A stretch of 5,893 bases of DNA. It comes from CAXMWX01 sp051008185. GTDB lineage: Bacteria > Pseudomonadota > Gammaproteobacteria > Eutrophobiales > Eutrophobiaceae. The stretch is taken from positions 1-5,893 of the forward strand of contig JBPCXW010000078.1 in assembly GCA_051008185.1 (NCBI GenBank), written 5' to 3'. The notes under the pieces are model-generated. The model searched no databases, had not been told where the DNA came from, and saw nothing but the letters and a program-made list of their open reading frames with translations. Below, piece after piece: positions 5,881-5,893 of the stretch. Position numbers and translations under genes: made by a program. Each line of letters opens with the position of its first letter. Within the stretch, counting starts at the first letter, position 1.

Positions 5881-5893
5881 CAATAACAAGCAC

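Overview
The window looks like ordinary chromosomal DNA from a gammaproteobacterium. The best evidence is the FabA-FabB pair, the anaerobic unsaturated-fatty-acid route found mainly in gammaproteobacteria and some alphaproteobacteria; both proteins follow the Escherichia coli proteins closely from end to end. Genus cannot be fixed from the sequence alone. Base and codon use look moderately GC-rich and similar across all five genes. I see no transposase, integrase, tRNA, rRNA, CRISPR array or phage gene.

Layout. Positions 1-224 are non-coding and rich in inverted repeats, ending in a plausible promoter and a clear ribosome-binding site. Two plus-strand genes follow, 19 bases apart: an FMN-dependent alpha-hydroxy-acid dehydrogenase of the LldD/glycolate-oxidase family (225-1442) and 3-methyladenine DNA glycosylase I, Tag (1462-2061). 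Three minus-strand genes converge on them. Formate-tetrahydrofolate ligase, Fhs (2078-3751), ends 16 bases from tag. A 227-base spacer (3752-3978) with no convincing gene separates fhs from fabB (3979-5211), and fabA (5271-5786) lies 59 bases upstream of fabB. The right edge (5787-5893) holds the short fabA leader and a GC-rich double-hairpin element.

How the genes work together. FabA makes and isomerises the C10 enoyl-ACP and FabB elongates the cis-3 product, so fabA-fabB is one functional unit, probably one operon with a possible extra promoter in front of fabB. Fhs feeds formate into the one-carbon folate pool. The hydroxy-acid dehydrogenase probably passes electrons from a 2-hydroxy acid to the respiratory chain or to oxygen. 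Tag repairs alkylated DNA. The last three have no obvious metabolic link to each other or to fabAB.

I did not find a previously undescribed biological system here. The points worth a second look are modest: the palindromic intergenic elements at both ends, substituted substrate-pocket positions in the hydroxy-acid dehydrogenase, and the start and promoter of fabB.
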